A stretch of DNA of 8,418 nucleotides. Origin: Candidatus Solibacter sp. (lineage in GTDB: Bacteria; Acidobacteriota; Terriglobia; Bryobacterales; Bryobacteraceae). How positions within the stretch are numbered: position 1 is the stretch's first letter; the number at the start of each line of letters is the position of its first letter. The stretch spans positions 1-8,418 of the forward strand of contig JADGNT010000188.1 of NCBI GenBank assembly GCA_017883345.1. The letters run 5' to 3'. The notes beneath the pieces were generated by a model that saw only the letters and a program-made list of their open reading frames with translations, made no database searches and had not been told where the DNA came from. This document shows, piece after piece, positions 1 through 5,981 of the stretch. A program made the position numbers and the translations under genes.

Positions 1-875
1 ACCACCACCGGATGGTAGAGATTCGGCAGCACGGCTTCGCCGATCGCCACCAGGTGGCCGGTCCGCGTCACCGCCTTGACATATTTCGAGGGCGGCCCCG
101 CGCGAAACGGGGACGCCGGAAAATTGCGTCCGTTGCGCACCTGCGCCGCGGTCAGTTCGTCGACGAACACGCTCGGGAACCCCGGCAGCAGTTTCTCCGC
201 CGGCACAAACGCGTCCAGCAGACGATCTTCGGCGGCCAGCGCTTCCAGTTGTTCGAGCGTGCGCGCCTGATCGATCTCGAACTCGCCAGAGGCCAGCCTG
301 CGCAGCTCGGTGAGGTGCGCACCCGAGCCCAGCGCCTGCCCCAGATCGTGCGCGATCGATCGCATGTAGGTGCCGCCCGAGCAGTGCACGCGCAAGCGCG
401 CGTCGCTGCCGTTGAGTTCCAGCAGGGTCAGTTCGTACACATGGATGGGTACCGGCGCCAGATCCACGGCGATGTTCTTGCGCGCCAGTTCGTAGGAGCG
501 GCGGCCCGCCACCTTCTTGGCCGATACCGCCGGTGGGCGCTGCGCGAACTCGCCGCGAAATGGCTCTAGCGCCGCCTCTAGTTCGCCGGCGGTGAGGTGG
601 ACTTCCACTTTCTCGCTGGTGGGTTCGCCCGCGCGGTCGTAGCTCGTGGTGGACCAGCCGAAGCGCACCACGCCCTGGTAGATTTTGTCGCTGCGCGTGT
701 AGAACTGCGCCAGGCGCGTGGCGCGTTCGATCACCAGCGGCAGCACGCCGGTGGCGATCGGGTCGAGCGTTCCCAGATGGCCCACCTTTTTCGTTTGCGC
801 GATGCGGCGAACCCTGTTCACCACGTCGTGCGAGGTCCAGCCCTCGGGTTTGTCGACTACGATGACTCCGTCCAA
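1..875 (-). CDS. truB: tRNA pseudouridine(55) synthase TruB, C-terminus cut by window edge
   Basis: TruB isomerises U55 to pseudouridine in the T-loop of tRNAs in the cytoplasm. The reading frame is open from 875 to the window edge (291 codons) without frameshift. Seen in the translation: the N-terminal VVDKPEGWTSHDVV segment (residues 6-19), the catalytic block GHLGTLDPIATGVLPL (32-47) with the nucleophile Asp38, the FRGEFAQRPPAVSAKK segment typical of the family, and CSGGTYMRSIAHDLG, the conserved second core motif. The frame ends in NLYHPVV, which resembles the usual TruB terminus, so only a few codons are probably missing. The start is read as TTG at 875 because MDGVIVVDKP begins where TruB proteins normally begin, no ATG lies nearby in frame, and GGAAGG stands 6 nt upstream. 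The usual partners of truB (rbfA, infB, rpsO) are not on its upstream side; the upstream gene is an unrelated methyltransferase 189 bp away. The family call is near certain; the TTG start is likely. Confidence 0.95.
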   Translation of the reverse strand, partial: MDGVIVVDKPEGWTSHDVVNRVRRIAQTKKVGHLGTLDPIATGVLPLVIERATRLAQFYTRSDKIYQGVVRFGWSTTSYDRAGEPTSEKVEVHLTAGELEAALEPFRGEFAQRPPAVSAKKVAGRRSYELARKNIAVDLAPVPIHVYELTLLELNGSDARLRVHCSGGTYMRSIAHDLGQALGSGAHLTELRRLASGEFEIDQARTLEQLEALAAEDRLLDAFVPAEKLLPGFPSVFVDELTAAQVRNGRNFPASPFRAGPPSKYVKAVTRTGHLVAIGEAVLPNLYHPVV

Positions 876-939
876 TGTTGACCTTCCTCGAAAACAGGTG
901 CGGGCCCGGCGACCGTCAGAAGCCGTGAAGAAATGGTTT

Positions 940-991
940 GGCAGGCGAAAGCGCCTGCCCCACCAGCGTGGGACAGACGCTTTCGTCTGTC
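940..991. repeat. Two tandem perfect hairpins (REP/BIME-like)
   Basis: Two 20-nt perfect hairpins lie 12 nt apart. The first (940-959) is GGCAGGCG-AAAG-CGCCTGCC and the second (972-991) is GACAGACG-CTTT-CGTCTGTC. Read on opposite strands they are copies of each other: same 8-bp stem length, same AAAG loop, differing only at two stem positions where G-C pairs become A-T pairs. This compensatory pattern shows that the stem itself is conserved. The arrangement of two inverted related hairpins resembles the paired REP units (BIMEs) of enterobacteria. The pair lies in the gap between the methyltransferase stop and the truB start. Its function is unknown; it could be a dead mobile unit, an mRNA stabiliser or a weak terminator. 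Neither strand shows a T-run after the stems. Confidence 0.75.
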
Positions 992-1029
992 AACACGGCA
1001 ATCCCAGCGGTGTTTTCATCATTCGTTGA

Positions 1030-1044
1030 GACGCCCCAGGCGTC
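1030..1044. other. Small hairpin after the methyltransferase stop
   Basis: A 6-bp perfect stem (GACGCC, loop CCA, GGCGTC) starts 20 nt beyond the stop of the minus-strand methyltransferase. On that strand it is followed by a mixed TCAACGAATGATG stretch rather than a T-run, so it is at best a poor intrinsic terminator. It may be part of the palindrome cluster at 940-991. Confidence 0.35.
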
Positions 1045-1064
1045 ATGAGCAACTTTTGCGGCGG

Positions 1065-1769
1065 TCACTGGGCGCGTTTGCGCGCCGTGCAGAGGTAGCC
1101 GAGCGTGAAATTACGGTCCCGGTCGAGAGCGTCCAGCAGGGGCAGAATCAGCGCCGGGGGGACCAGCAGCATCGCGGCCGGAAGGAACCATAGCCAGCGA
1201 ACGCCTCCTGTGAAGAATTGTAGCCCGTTGAGCAGGCGACGGGCCAGCAGGCGGAAGTAGCCGCCGGCGGCGCGCATCTCGCACACCTCGAAGCCGGCCT
1301 GCTCCAGCAGGTAGGCGAGGCCGTAGCGCGTGTAGCGAAAATAATCGTGCGGCGCCTGGTGGACTTCCCATTCGTGCGGCGCCGCGATCAAGAGCGTGCC
1401 GCCCGGCGCCAGCGTGCGCGCGATCTCGGCCAGGGCGCGGCCCGGTTCCCGCAGATGCTCGATGGTGACAATGTGCACCGCGGCGTCGAAGCTTCCCGCG
1501 CGGAAGGGCAGCGCCGTGAGATCGGCGAGCGCATCGATCCGGCTGTAATCCCACGCCGCGTCGCCCAACGCGAGATCGACTCCGCAATAGCGCTGGCGTG
1601 CGAAGCGATGCCGGTACTGCCCCTCGCCCGAGCCAGCATCCAGCACGCGCGCTCCCGCCGGCAGCGCGCGCGCGAAGGCCGCCACGGCGTCTTCGATCTG
1701 GCTTTCGAAATACAGGATGTGCCGCCGCAACGGCCGCGGCAGGCGGTAGGCGATTCTGGTGTAGCTCAT
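1065..1769 (-). CDS. Class I SAM-dependent methyltransferase (Methyltransf_11 type)
   Basis: The 234-residue protein has the Rossmann-type methyltransferase core. Motif I is VLDAGSGEGQY (residues 42-52), the acidic residue after strand beta2 is in CGVDLA, and an AAVHIVTIEHL stretch fits the post-motif region. Then come LAPGGTLLIAAPHEWEVHQ and the Y/F-rich PHDYFRYTRYGL, seen in many methyltransferases of glycan clusters. Residues about 190-214 form a strongly hydrophobic segment (WLWFLPAAMLLVPPALILPLL), so the protein may be membrane-anchored or membrane-associated at its C-terminus. The ATG at 1769 is supported by AAGGAG 9 nt upstream. The substrate cannot be read from sequence; the upstream glycosyltransferase suggests a glycan or lipid-linked sugar. 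It is separated from its likely operon partners by an inverted-repeat element. Confidence 0.88.
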   Translation of the reverse strand: MSYTRIAYRLPRPLRRHILYFESQIEDAVAAFARALPAGARVLDAGSGEGQYRHRFARQRYCGVDLALGDAAWDYSRIDALADLTALPFRAGSFDAAVHIVTIEHLREPGRALAEIARTLAPGGTLLIAAPHEWEVHQAPHDYFRYTRYGLAYLLEQAGFEVCEMRAAGGYFRLLARRLLNGLQFFTGGVRWLWFLPAAMLLVPPALILPLLDALDRDRNFTLGYLCTARKRAQ

Positions 1770-1800
1770 CGCGAGCCGCTCCTTAATCCGGCGAAGCCGG
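1770..1800 (-). promoter_or_regulatory. Ribosome binding site with an adjacent leader hairpin
   Basis: On the minus strand the order is CCGGC-TTC-GCCGG (a 5-bp stem with a 3-nt loop, positions 1800-1788), then ATT, then AAGGAG, 9 nt, then the ATG at 1769. The stem ends 3 nt before the Shine-Dalgarno sequence, so it could affect ribosome access. No promoter was recognised between this site and the inverted-repeat element. Confidence 0.5.
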
Positions 1801-1818
1801 GACCAAACAACCCGTCGG

Positions 1819-2084
1819 TTTGACGCGGAGACGCGGAGACGCGGAGAAAAACGCGGAGAACACTGTCGAGAAAATCCAAAGCTGAGACAGCGGAGATCCA
1901 GGGGCTTCGCAGCGAGACATACGTCACAGTCGAAGGCAGAATTTGCCCTCCGAAACAGGCGCCAACTTGCGTAAAAGGTTGATGGCGCCAGCCCAGGTCC
2001 CTCCGCTTCCTCTGCGTTCTCAGGTTTTGACTTTCCTGCTCTTTCTCCGCGTTTTTCTCCGCGTCTCCGCGTCTCCGCGTCAAA
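1819..2084. repeat. 266-bp element with perfect 42-bp terminal inverted repeats (MITE-like)
   Basis: Positions 1819-1860 are exactly reverse-complementary to 2043-2084. Each arm contains the 8-bp unit ACGCGGAG repeated three times in tandem, then AAAA, then a fourth ACGCGGAG. The 182-bp interior carries a further nested inverted repeat, GGCGCC at 1958-1963 and at 1984-1989, with AAC/GTT pairing inside it. No convincing gene lies within; frames running across it give Arg/Glu-rich low-complexity peptides such as TRRRGDAEKNAEKE, a known kind of artefact from this repeat type in several phyla. No clear target-site duplication was found at the ends. The element fills most of the 340-bp gap between two minus-strand methyltransferases, so it probably inserted into a once continuous operon. 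It could be a non-autonomous mobile unit. Confidence 0.75.
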
Positions 2085-2109
2085 TTGACACCTTCCCCGG
2101 CCGGTTCCC

Positions 2110-3054
2110 TCATCGCGGCCGTGCCTCGATCATCACGGTCGAGCCCGCGCCGCACGCCGCTTCCGCTACCGCGAAGGGCAGCGACGCCACCACCAGCGCG
2201 AAGTAGGTGAGGTCCTTGACCAGCCGCGCGCCGCCCGATTCGGCGCCGCGCCGCACGCGCCGCGCCATCGGGTCGAGCGACGGGGCCAGGCTGCTGGCCA
2301 GTCCCGCCGGGTTGTCGCGCAGCGAAAAATACTTGCGGCGCAGCACTTCGAAGCCGGCGCTCTCGATCATCTTTTCCAGGTCGCGGCAGCGGAAATCGGT
2401 CAGGTGGCGCGGGATGTCGGCGCCGTTCCAGGCGCGGCCCAGCAGGCGTGCCTGCCACGAGGCGGCGTTGGGCACCTGCACCACCAGGCGTCCGTCCGGC
2501 GCCAGCAATTCGCGCGCCGCCGCCAGGTACGCGCGCGGGTGGTAGAGGTGCTCCATCACGTGGAACATGGTGAGGCCGGCGAAACTTCCGGCGCGCAGCG
2601 GGGCGCGCTCCAGATCGCCGGCCAGCGCCGGAACCCGCTGCCGCCGCCAGGCGATGCCGGCCGCCTCGCGCGAAAAATCCAGACCCACCACGCGCAGGCC
2701 GCGCTGGCGCATCATGCCGAGGAACAATCCGCCGCCGCAGCCCACGTCGAGCAGCGGGCCGCGCGCCGTGGAGTTGGCCAGCGCCCGCGCCACAAACTGG
2801 ACGTGATCGCGCAGCACCAGCCGCCGGTAGGCTTCTTCCAGACGGCTGGCGGCGCTCCGGCCGGGCGCGAACCAATAGTTGTCCGGATAGTAGCGCGCGA
2901 GTTCCTCTGGCGTTGGTGTCGGATCGAGGCGCAGCAACCCGCACTGGTCGCAGCGCACCACGGAGAACTGTTTGGTGGTGGTGCGATACAAACGGTCCGA
3001 GCCGTGGAAGAGCGCGGTGAAGCCGCCGCAGCCGCACATCAGGCAGGCGCTCAT
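2110..3054 (-). CDS. Class I SAM-dependent methyltransferase with N-terminal Cys cluster
   Basis: The protein has 314 residues. The N-terminus carries Cys4, Cys7, Cys9, Cys35 and Cys38 (MSACLMCGCGG and VVRCDQCGLL), the CxxC pairs of a putative zinc-binding domain common in methyltransferases of surface-sugar clusters. The catalytic domain follows: motif I LLDVGCGGGLF (101-111), VVGLDFS as the beta2 acidic end, TMFHVMEHLYHP, then LAPDGRLVVQVPNAASWQ and WNGADIPRHLTDF. The pairing of PRHL with an early Cys cluster is typical of a Methyltransf_13/23-like group. A hydrophobic stretch near the C-terminus (LTYFALVVASLPFAVAEAA) may contact the membrane. The start is the ATG at 3054, overlapping the upstream glycosyltransferase stop as ATGA, with GGAGG 4 nt before it. 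This implies translational coupling and a shared pathway. A longer frame exists upstream but would run deep into the glycosyltransferase. Confidence 0.9.
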   Translation of the reverse strand: MSACLMCGCGGFTALFHGSDRLYRTTTKQFSVVRCDQCGLLRLDPTPTPEELARYYPDNYWFAPGRSAASRLEEAYRRLVLRDHVQFVARALANSTARGPLLDVGCGGGLFLGMMRQRGLRVVGLDFSREAAGIAWRRQRVPALAGDLERAPLRAGSFAGLTMFHVMEHLYHPRAYLAAARELLAPDGRLVVQVPNAASWQARLLGRAWNGADIPRHLTDFRCRDLEKMIESAGFEVLRRKYFSLRDNPAGLASSLAPSLDPMARRVRRGAESGGARLVKDLTYFALVVASLPFAVAEAACGAGSTVMIEARPR

Positions 3055-4049
3055 GCCACCTCCGTCAGGCTCAGGCGGTGCGCTAGCAGCAGGCGGCGCA
3101 CCTGGCCGGGCGTGAGCCGCCGGATGCGGCCGATCTGCGCGCGTTTGCCGAGCATGCGCGGAATCAGGCGGAGCGCCGCAAAATCGCCGGCGGCGAGCGC
3201 ACGCACGATGGCCAGCTTGCCGCCGGCTCCGGGAAAGTGGGCCGTATCGCCGTGGTTGCCGCGCGCCAGCACCGCCCCCGCCACCAGGCGCGCGGCGTAG
3301 TAGAACGGATTGAGCGCGAGCAGGCTCCAGGGAAACAGTTTCACCGCCAGCAGGACGCGATTGCGCTCGATCAGTTGGAGCCGCCACCCCGAATCCTTAC
3401 CCAGCGTGGAGCCGCGATGGTGACGGACCACGGCGCGCGGCGCATAGAGGCACAGCCAGCCGGCGATGCGCGCGCGCAGGCCGAGTTCGGCATCGTCGCC
3501 ATAGGCGAAGAAATCTTCGTCGAAGCCGCCGATCTGGTCCAGCATGGGCTTGCGGTACATGGCGGCGCAACCGTCGGGCCAGAGGACTTCCTCTTCGCGG
3601 TCGAACTGTCCGCGGTCGAGCGCGCCGCTGCCGCGCCCGCGATTCTGTCCGTCGGGGAACATCAGGTGTCCGGCCTTATCGATGCGCGACGGGTCTTCCC
3701 ACACCAGCACCTTGCTGGCCGCCATCCCGATTTGCGGCCGCGAGGCGCAGGCGCGCTGCAGTTCCGCGAGCCAGTCCGGCTCCGCCTCGGCGTCGTTATT
3801 GAGCAGAGCGACGAACTCGCCGCGCGCCACGGCGATCCCCTGGTTGTTGGCCGCGCAGAAGCCGCGGTTCTCCTGGTTGCGAATCACCCGTGCGCCGAAC
3901 TCGCTTTCGGCCATGTCCGCCGATCCGTCGCTCGACCCGTTGTCCACCACGATGGTTTCGAAATCGACGTTCTTCTGGCGCGCGAGCGAGATCAGACACG
4001 CGCGCAACAGTTGCTTCCGGTTCCAGTTCACCACCACCACGGAGATCAA
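3051..4049 (-). CDS. Family 2 glycosyltransferase (rhamnosyltransferase/WbbL-like)
   Basis: This 332-residue GT-A fold enzyme is predicted to transfer a nucleotide-activated sugar to a growing glycan at the inner face of the cytoplasmic membrane. Seen in order: ISVVVVNWNR at the N-terminus, VVDNGSSDGS (34-43) for nucleotide binding, NQENRGFCAANNQGI (58-72), the metal-binding NND (84-86, in the DxD position), and WPDGCAAMYRKPML followed by GGFDEDFFAYGDDAELGLR (174-192), which supplies the acceptor/catalytic acidic residues. A C-terminal region near 230-262 is moderately hydrophobic. The start is TTG at 4049: an in-frame TAG lies four codons upstream and no ATG fits, while ISVVVVNWN is the normal beginning of the family. 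No good Shine-Dalgarno sequence precedes it. It is first in a minus-strand group with two methyltransferases. The sugar donor cannot be inferred. Confidence 0.92.
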   Translation of the reverse strand: MISVVVVNWNRKQLLRACLISLARQKNVDFETIVVDNGSSDGSADMAESEFGARVIRNQENRGFCAANNQGIAVARGEFVALLNNDAEAEPDWLAELQRACASRPQIGMAASKVLVWEDPSRIDKAGHLMFPDGQNRGRGSGALDRGQFDREEEVLWPDGCAAMYRKPMLDQIGGFDEDFFAYGDDAELGLRARIAGWLCLYAPRAVVRHHRGSTLGKDSGWRLQLIERNRVLLAVKLFPWSLLALNPFYYAARLVAGAVLARGNHGDTAHFPGAGGKLAIVRALAAGDFAALRLIPRMLGKRAQIGRIRRLTPGQVRRLLLAHRLSLTEVA

Positions 4050-4091
4050 CTGTTTATGCTAACAGGCGCCAGTTGGCACGCGCTTGGTGGA

Positions 4092-4167
4092 CCGGGGACA
4101 GACAGGACTGCCAGCGAATTTCCGGCAAAAGGCGCCGGAAATCCATGGCAGTCTTGTCTGTCCCGGG
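4092..4167. repeat. Long imperfect palindrome, copy 1 of a family
   Basis: Arms 4092-4126 and 4134-4167 pair over about 34 bp with a few mismatches and one extra base, around a 7-nt loop (AAAAGGC). The inner stem is AATTTCCGGC / GCCGGAAAT; the outer stem includes GGGACAGACA / TGTCTGTCCC and GACTGCCA / TGGCAGTC. A second member lies at 5902-5968. The palindrome sits between the divergent glycosyltransferase and rodZ genes, directly upstream of the rodZ promoter candidate. As RNA or cruciform DNA it would be very stable. The shape suggests a REP/MITE-like element; no transposase is encoded here. Confidence 0.8.
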
Positions 4168-4183
4168 CGAGGCGCTTATTCCC

Positions 4184-4192
4184 TGTTATATT
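4184..4192 (+). promoter_or_regulatory. Candidate extended -10 promoter of rodZ
   Basis: TGTTATATT matches the extended -10 form TGnTATAAT with one mismatch and lies in a locally AT-rich stretch. No good -35 hexamer is found at the usual distance, where the end of the palindrome lies. Transcription would begin near 4199, leaving a leader of about 21 nt before the ATG at 4221. Motif recognition only. Confidence 0.35.
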
Positions 4193-4220
4193 ATGAGTTT
4201 AGAGGTTGGGAACTTCTCCT

Positions 4221-5183
4221 ATGACACCGGTTGGTGAGACCCTGCGCCGCACACGACTGAAGCGCAATCTCCAACTGGAGGAGATCTCCAACGAGTTGAA
4301 GATATCCACGCGCTTCCTACAGGCGATTGAAAGCGATCAGTACGACAAGCTCCCTGGCGGGATTTTCGCCAAGAGCTTTGTGCGCCAGTACGCCCGGCTG
4401 CTCGGTCTGGATGAAGAAGATATTGCCGGCCGGGTGCAGCAAGTCCTGGCGCCGGAAGTCCCGCAGCCTGTCCAGAAAGCCAAGCAGGCGAGCGTCGCGC
4501 CGATTCAGGTGCCCAAGGTCGACGAATGGGAGAGGGTCGGCGACAAGCGGTTCCGCTGGTCCGGCTGGCTCTCCGCCGTGGTGCTGGTGGCGGTGATGCT
4601 GGTTTGCTCGGCGGTCTACGCCTGGATGCAGCGTCCGAAATCGCCAGTGACGGCGCAGGCCAATCCCCCAGTGCAGAGCGGAGCCCAGAGCGCGCCGGCG
4701 CCCGCTGGGCTTGGGGCGCAGCCGGCTGCGGCGCCGAGCGTGACCGCGCCGCCCCCGTCTCCCGTGGAACCCGCCGCGGCGGCCGCGCCGGCGGTGGAGC
4801 AGCGGCCGGCGGAGCAGAAACCGGCAGAGCAAAAGCCGGCGGAGCCAAAGCCCGCGCCCGCCGCAGCCCGGGTGACGCCGCCCAATCCCGATGCCACCGT
4901 GCATGTCGAGATCACGGCGGATGAAGCGGTGTGGATGCTGGCGCGCGCCGACGGCAAATACGCGTTCTCAGCCACCATGGATGCGCACACTACGCGCACC
5001 GTGGAAGGCGTGAAGGAAGTGACGCTGCGCCTGGGCAATGCGGGCGGGGTGACGATTCTGCTGAATGGCAAGTCGATCGGCCCGCCCGGACCGAAGGGGC
5101 AGGTGCGGACGATTCAGTTGACTTCGGGCGGCTTCCAGATTGTGCCGGCCAAGCCGCCAGCGGCGCCGGTCGACCGTCTCTGA
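4221..5183 (+). CDS. rodZ: RodZ-like cell-shape protein (HTH, transmembrane, C-terminal domain)
   Basis: RodZ is a bitopic inner-membrane protein that links the MreB cytoskeleton to the wall elongation machinery. The 320-residue protein has the full layout: an N-terminal helix-turn-helix of the HTH_25 type (about 3-65; GETLRRTRLKRNLQLEEIS, then LPGGIFAKSFVRQYARLLGLD), a cytoplasmic linker, one transmembrane helix (about 116-136; WLSAVVLVAVMLVCSAVYAW), a long Pro/Ala/Gln-rich periplasmic linker (about 140-225), and a C-terminal beta-rich domain of the DUF4115 type (about 226-310; VHVEITADEAVWMLARADG to GGFQIV). The linker has three near-perfect PAEQK repeats (about 195-209). ATG at 4221 is preferred over TTG at 4206 because a TTG start would leave almost no leader after the promoter candidate; GGGA 9 nt upstream is a weak ribosome site. 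The gene converges on pgsA with a 70-bp overlap. rodZ and pgsA are also neighbours in Bacillus, but in tandem. Confidence 0.88.
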   Translation: MTPVGETLRRTRLKRNLQLEEISNELKISTRFLQAIESDQYDKLPGGIFAKSFVRQYARLLGLDEEDIAGRVQQVLAPEVPQPVQKAKQASVAPIQVPKVDEWERVGDKRFRWSGWLSAVVLVAVMLVCSAVYAWMQRPKSPVTAQANPPVQSGAQSAPAPAGLGAQPAAAPSVTAPPPSPVEPAAAAAPAVEQRPAEQKPAEQKPAEPKPAPAAARVTPPNPDATVHVEITADEAVWMLARADGKYAFSATMDAHTTRTVEGVKEVTLRLGNAGGVTILLNGKSIGPPGPKGQVRTIQLTSGGFQIVPAKPPAAPVDRL

Positions 5184-5806
5184 CGCCGCAGGGCGCGCTG
5201 CCGCTTGCGCTCCAGCGTCAGCAGTTCGCGGCGGCGGCGATTCTTGATGCTCTCATCCACTTTGTGCCAGAACTTGGCGAAATAGCTGACGGCCGAAACC
5301 AGGGCGAAGAAAACCACGCCCCACATCAACGCCAGGCCGACGGGCCGGAGCGCCGGGTGGCGGACGCAGGGCAGCATGACCGAGATGGCGACCACCTGGC
5401 AGAACATTTTGGTTTTGCCCAGATCGCTGGCCCTGATGGTGTAGCCTTCGGCGGCGGCGATGCTGCGCAATCCGGAAACGGCGAACTCGCGGCCGATGAT
5501 CAACACGGCCATCCAGCCGGGAAGCGCGCGAATCTGTACCAGCGAAATCAGGGCGGCGGAGATTAGCAGCTTGTCGGCGATGGGGTCGAGCAGCGTGCCG
5601 ATGGTGGTGACTTGCTTCCAGCGCCGCGCCAGGTAGCCGTCGAGCAAATCCGTGAACGCGGCGACCAGAAAAATGGCCAAGGACAACCAGTCGTTGGTTA
5701 CCCTCACGCCACCCACCTGGAACCAGACGGTCTCCTGGACCAGCGCTGCCACCAGCAGGGGCACGAAGAAGATCCGGAGAATGGTCAGCGCATTCGGAAG
5801 ATTCAT
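5114..5806 (-). CDS. pgsA: CDP-diacylglycerol-glycerol-3-phosphate 3-phosphatidyltransferase
   Basis: PgsA makes phosphatidylglycerol phosphate from CDP-diacylglycerol and glycerol 3-phosphate in the inner membrane, the committed step to phosphatidylglycerol and cardiolipin. The 230-residue protein shows the complete CDP-alcohol phosphotransferase signature: Asp56, Gly57, Ala60, Arg61, Gly70, Asp74, Asp78 in DG-x2-AR-x8-G-x3-D-x3-D. Several membrane segments are visible (about 6-24, 40-55, 80-95, 98-115, 135-148, 155-175). MNLPNALTILRI is the canonical N-terminus, so ATG at 5806 is chosen over TTG at 5818. After residue 185 comes an unusually long basic tail rich in Arg/Lys (KNRRRRE, RKRQRALRRQRR) of about 45 residues, whereas the family usually ends near 180-200. 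The last 22 residues are encoded antisense to the end of rodZ. The tail may be a late extension caused by loss of an earlier stop. Confidence 0.95.
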   Translation of the reverse strand: MNLPNALTILRIFFVPLLVAALVQETVWFQVGGVRVTNDWLSLAIFLVAAFTDLLDGYLARRWKQVTTIGTLLDPIADKLLISAALISLVQIRALPGWMAVLIIGREFAVSGLRSIAAAEGYTIRASDLGKTKMFCQVVAISVMLPCVRHPALRPVGLALMWGVVFFALVSAVSYFAKFWHKVDESIKNRRRRELLTLERKRQRALRRQRRSTGAAGGLAGTIWKPPEVN

Positions 5807-5850
5807 CGCCCAAACCAACTATATCAAGAGTGTGACAGGCGGGTGCTTAA

Positions 5851-5872
5851 CCGTTTTGGGGCCGTTTTGGGG
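5851..5872. repeat. Tandem 11-bp duplication in the pgsA/sulfatase gap
   Basis: CCGTTTTGGGG occurs twice without a gap (5851-5861 and 5862-5872), about 45 bp upstream of the pgsA start. This could be replication slippage or a pair of protein-binding half-sites for pgsA control; nothing in the sequence decides between them. Confidence 0.5.
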
Positions 5873-5901
5873 CACACGACGAAGACGGGGTATCGTGCCA
5901 G

Positions 5902-5968
5902 GCAAACCGGGGACTGACATGAATTCCCGGCAAACCGCGCCGGAAATTCATGTCAGTCCCCGGTTTGC
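5902..5968. repeat. Long near-perfect palindrome, copy 2 of a family
   Basis: Arms 5902-5931 and 5939-5968 pair over 30 bp with a single mismatch, around a 7-nt loop (AAACCGC). The inner core GAATT(C/T)CCGGC / GCCGGAAATTC matches copy 1 at 4092-4167, and the outer GGGGACTGAC / GTCAGTCCCC corresponds to GGGGACAGAC / GTCTGTCCC there; the A-T to T-A change is made on both arms. It lies in the gap between divergent pgsA and the sulfatase-like gene, ending 25 bp before the latter's ATG. Confidence 0.85.
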
Positions 5969-5975
5969 GGCGTCT

Positions 5976-5981
5976 TATACT
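5976..5981 (+). promoter_or_regulatory. Possible -10 box of the sulfatase-like gene
   Basis: TATACT lies in an AT-rich patch between the palindrome and the ATG at 5994. Transcription would start near 5988, giving a very short leader, consistent with the absence of a Shine-Dalgarno sequence. No convincing -35 was found; its place would fall inside the palindrome arm. Confidence 0.25.

Noticed and set aside
12..881. Plus-strand open frames opposite truB
   Set aside because: They are antisense shadows of a clear TruB frame with the catalytic GTLDP motif, and their translations are Arg/Ala-rich with no domain.
1819..2084. Possible CRISPR array from repeated ACGCGGAG units
   Set aside because: The units are 8 bp, tandem without spacers, and organised as inverted arms; there is no direct-repeat/spacer pattern and no cas gene.
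1766..3037. Long minus-strand frame of 423 codons crossing the inverted-repeat element
   Set aside because: It is out of frame with the methyltransferase at 2110-3054, which has real motifs, and part of it is a translation of the repeat itself (TRRRGDAEKNAEKE-type peptide).
3055..3387. Upstream extension of the second methyltransferase
   Set aside because: It would overlap the glycosyltransferase by over 300 bp; the ATGA overlap with GGAGG upstream gives a clean coupled start, and the Cys cluster begins at residue 4.
4206..4220. TTG start for rodZ five codons upstream
   Set aside because: An AGAGG directly abuts the TTG with no spacing, and the promoter candidate would leave almost no leader; the ATG at 4221 is more plausible.
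4219..5071. Minus-strand frames opposite rodZ
   Set aside because: Their apparent low-complexity protein is the antisense of the Pro/Ala-rich RodZ linker.
5807..5818. TTG start for pgsA four codons upstream
   Set aside because: MNLPNALTILRI from the ATG at 5806 is the canonical PgsA beginning.
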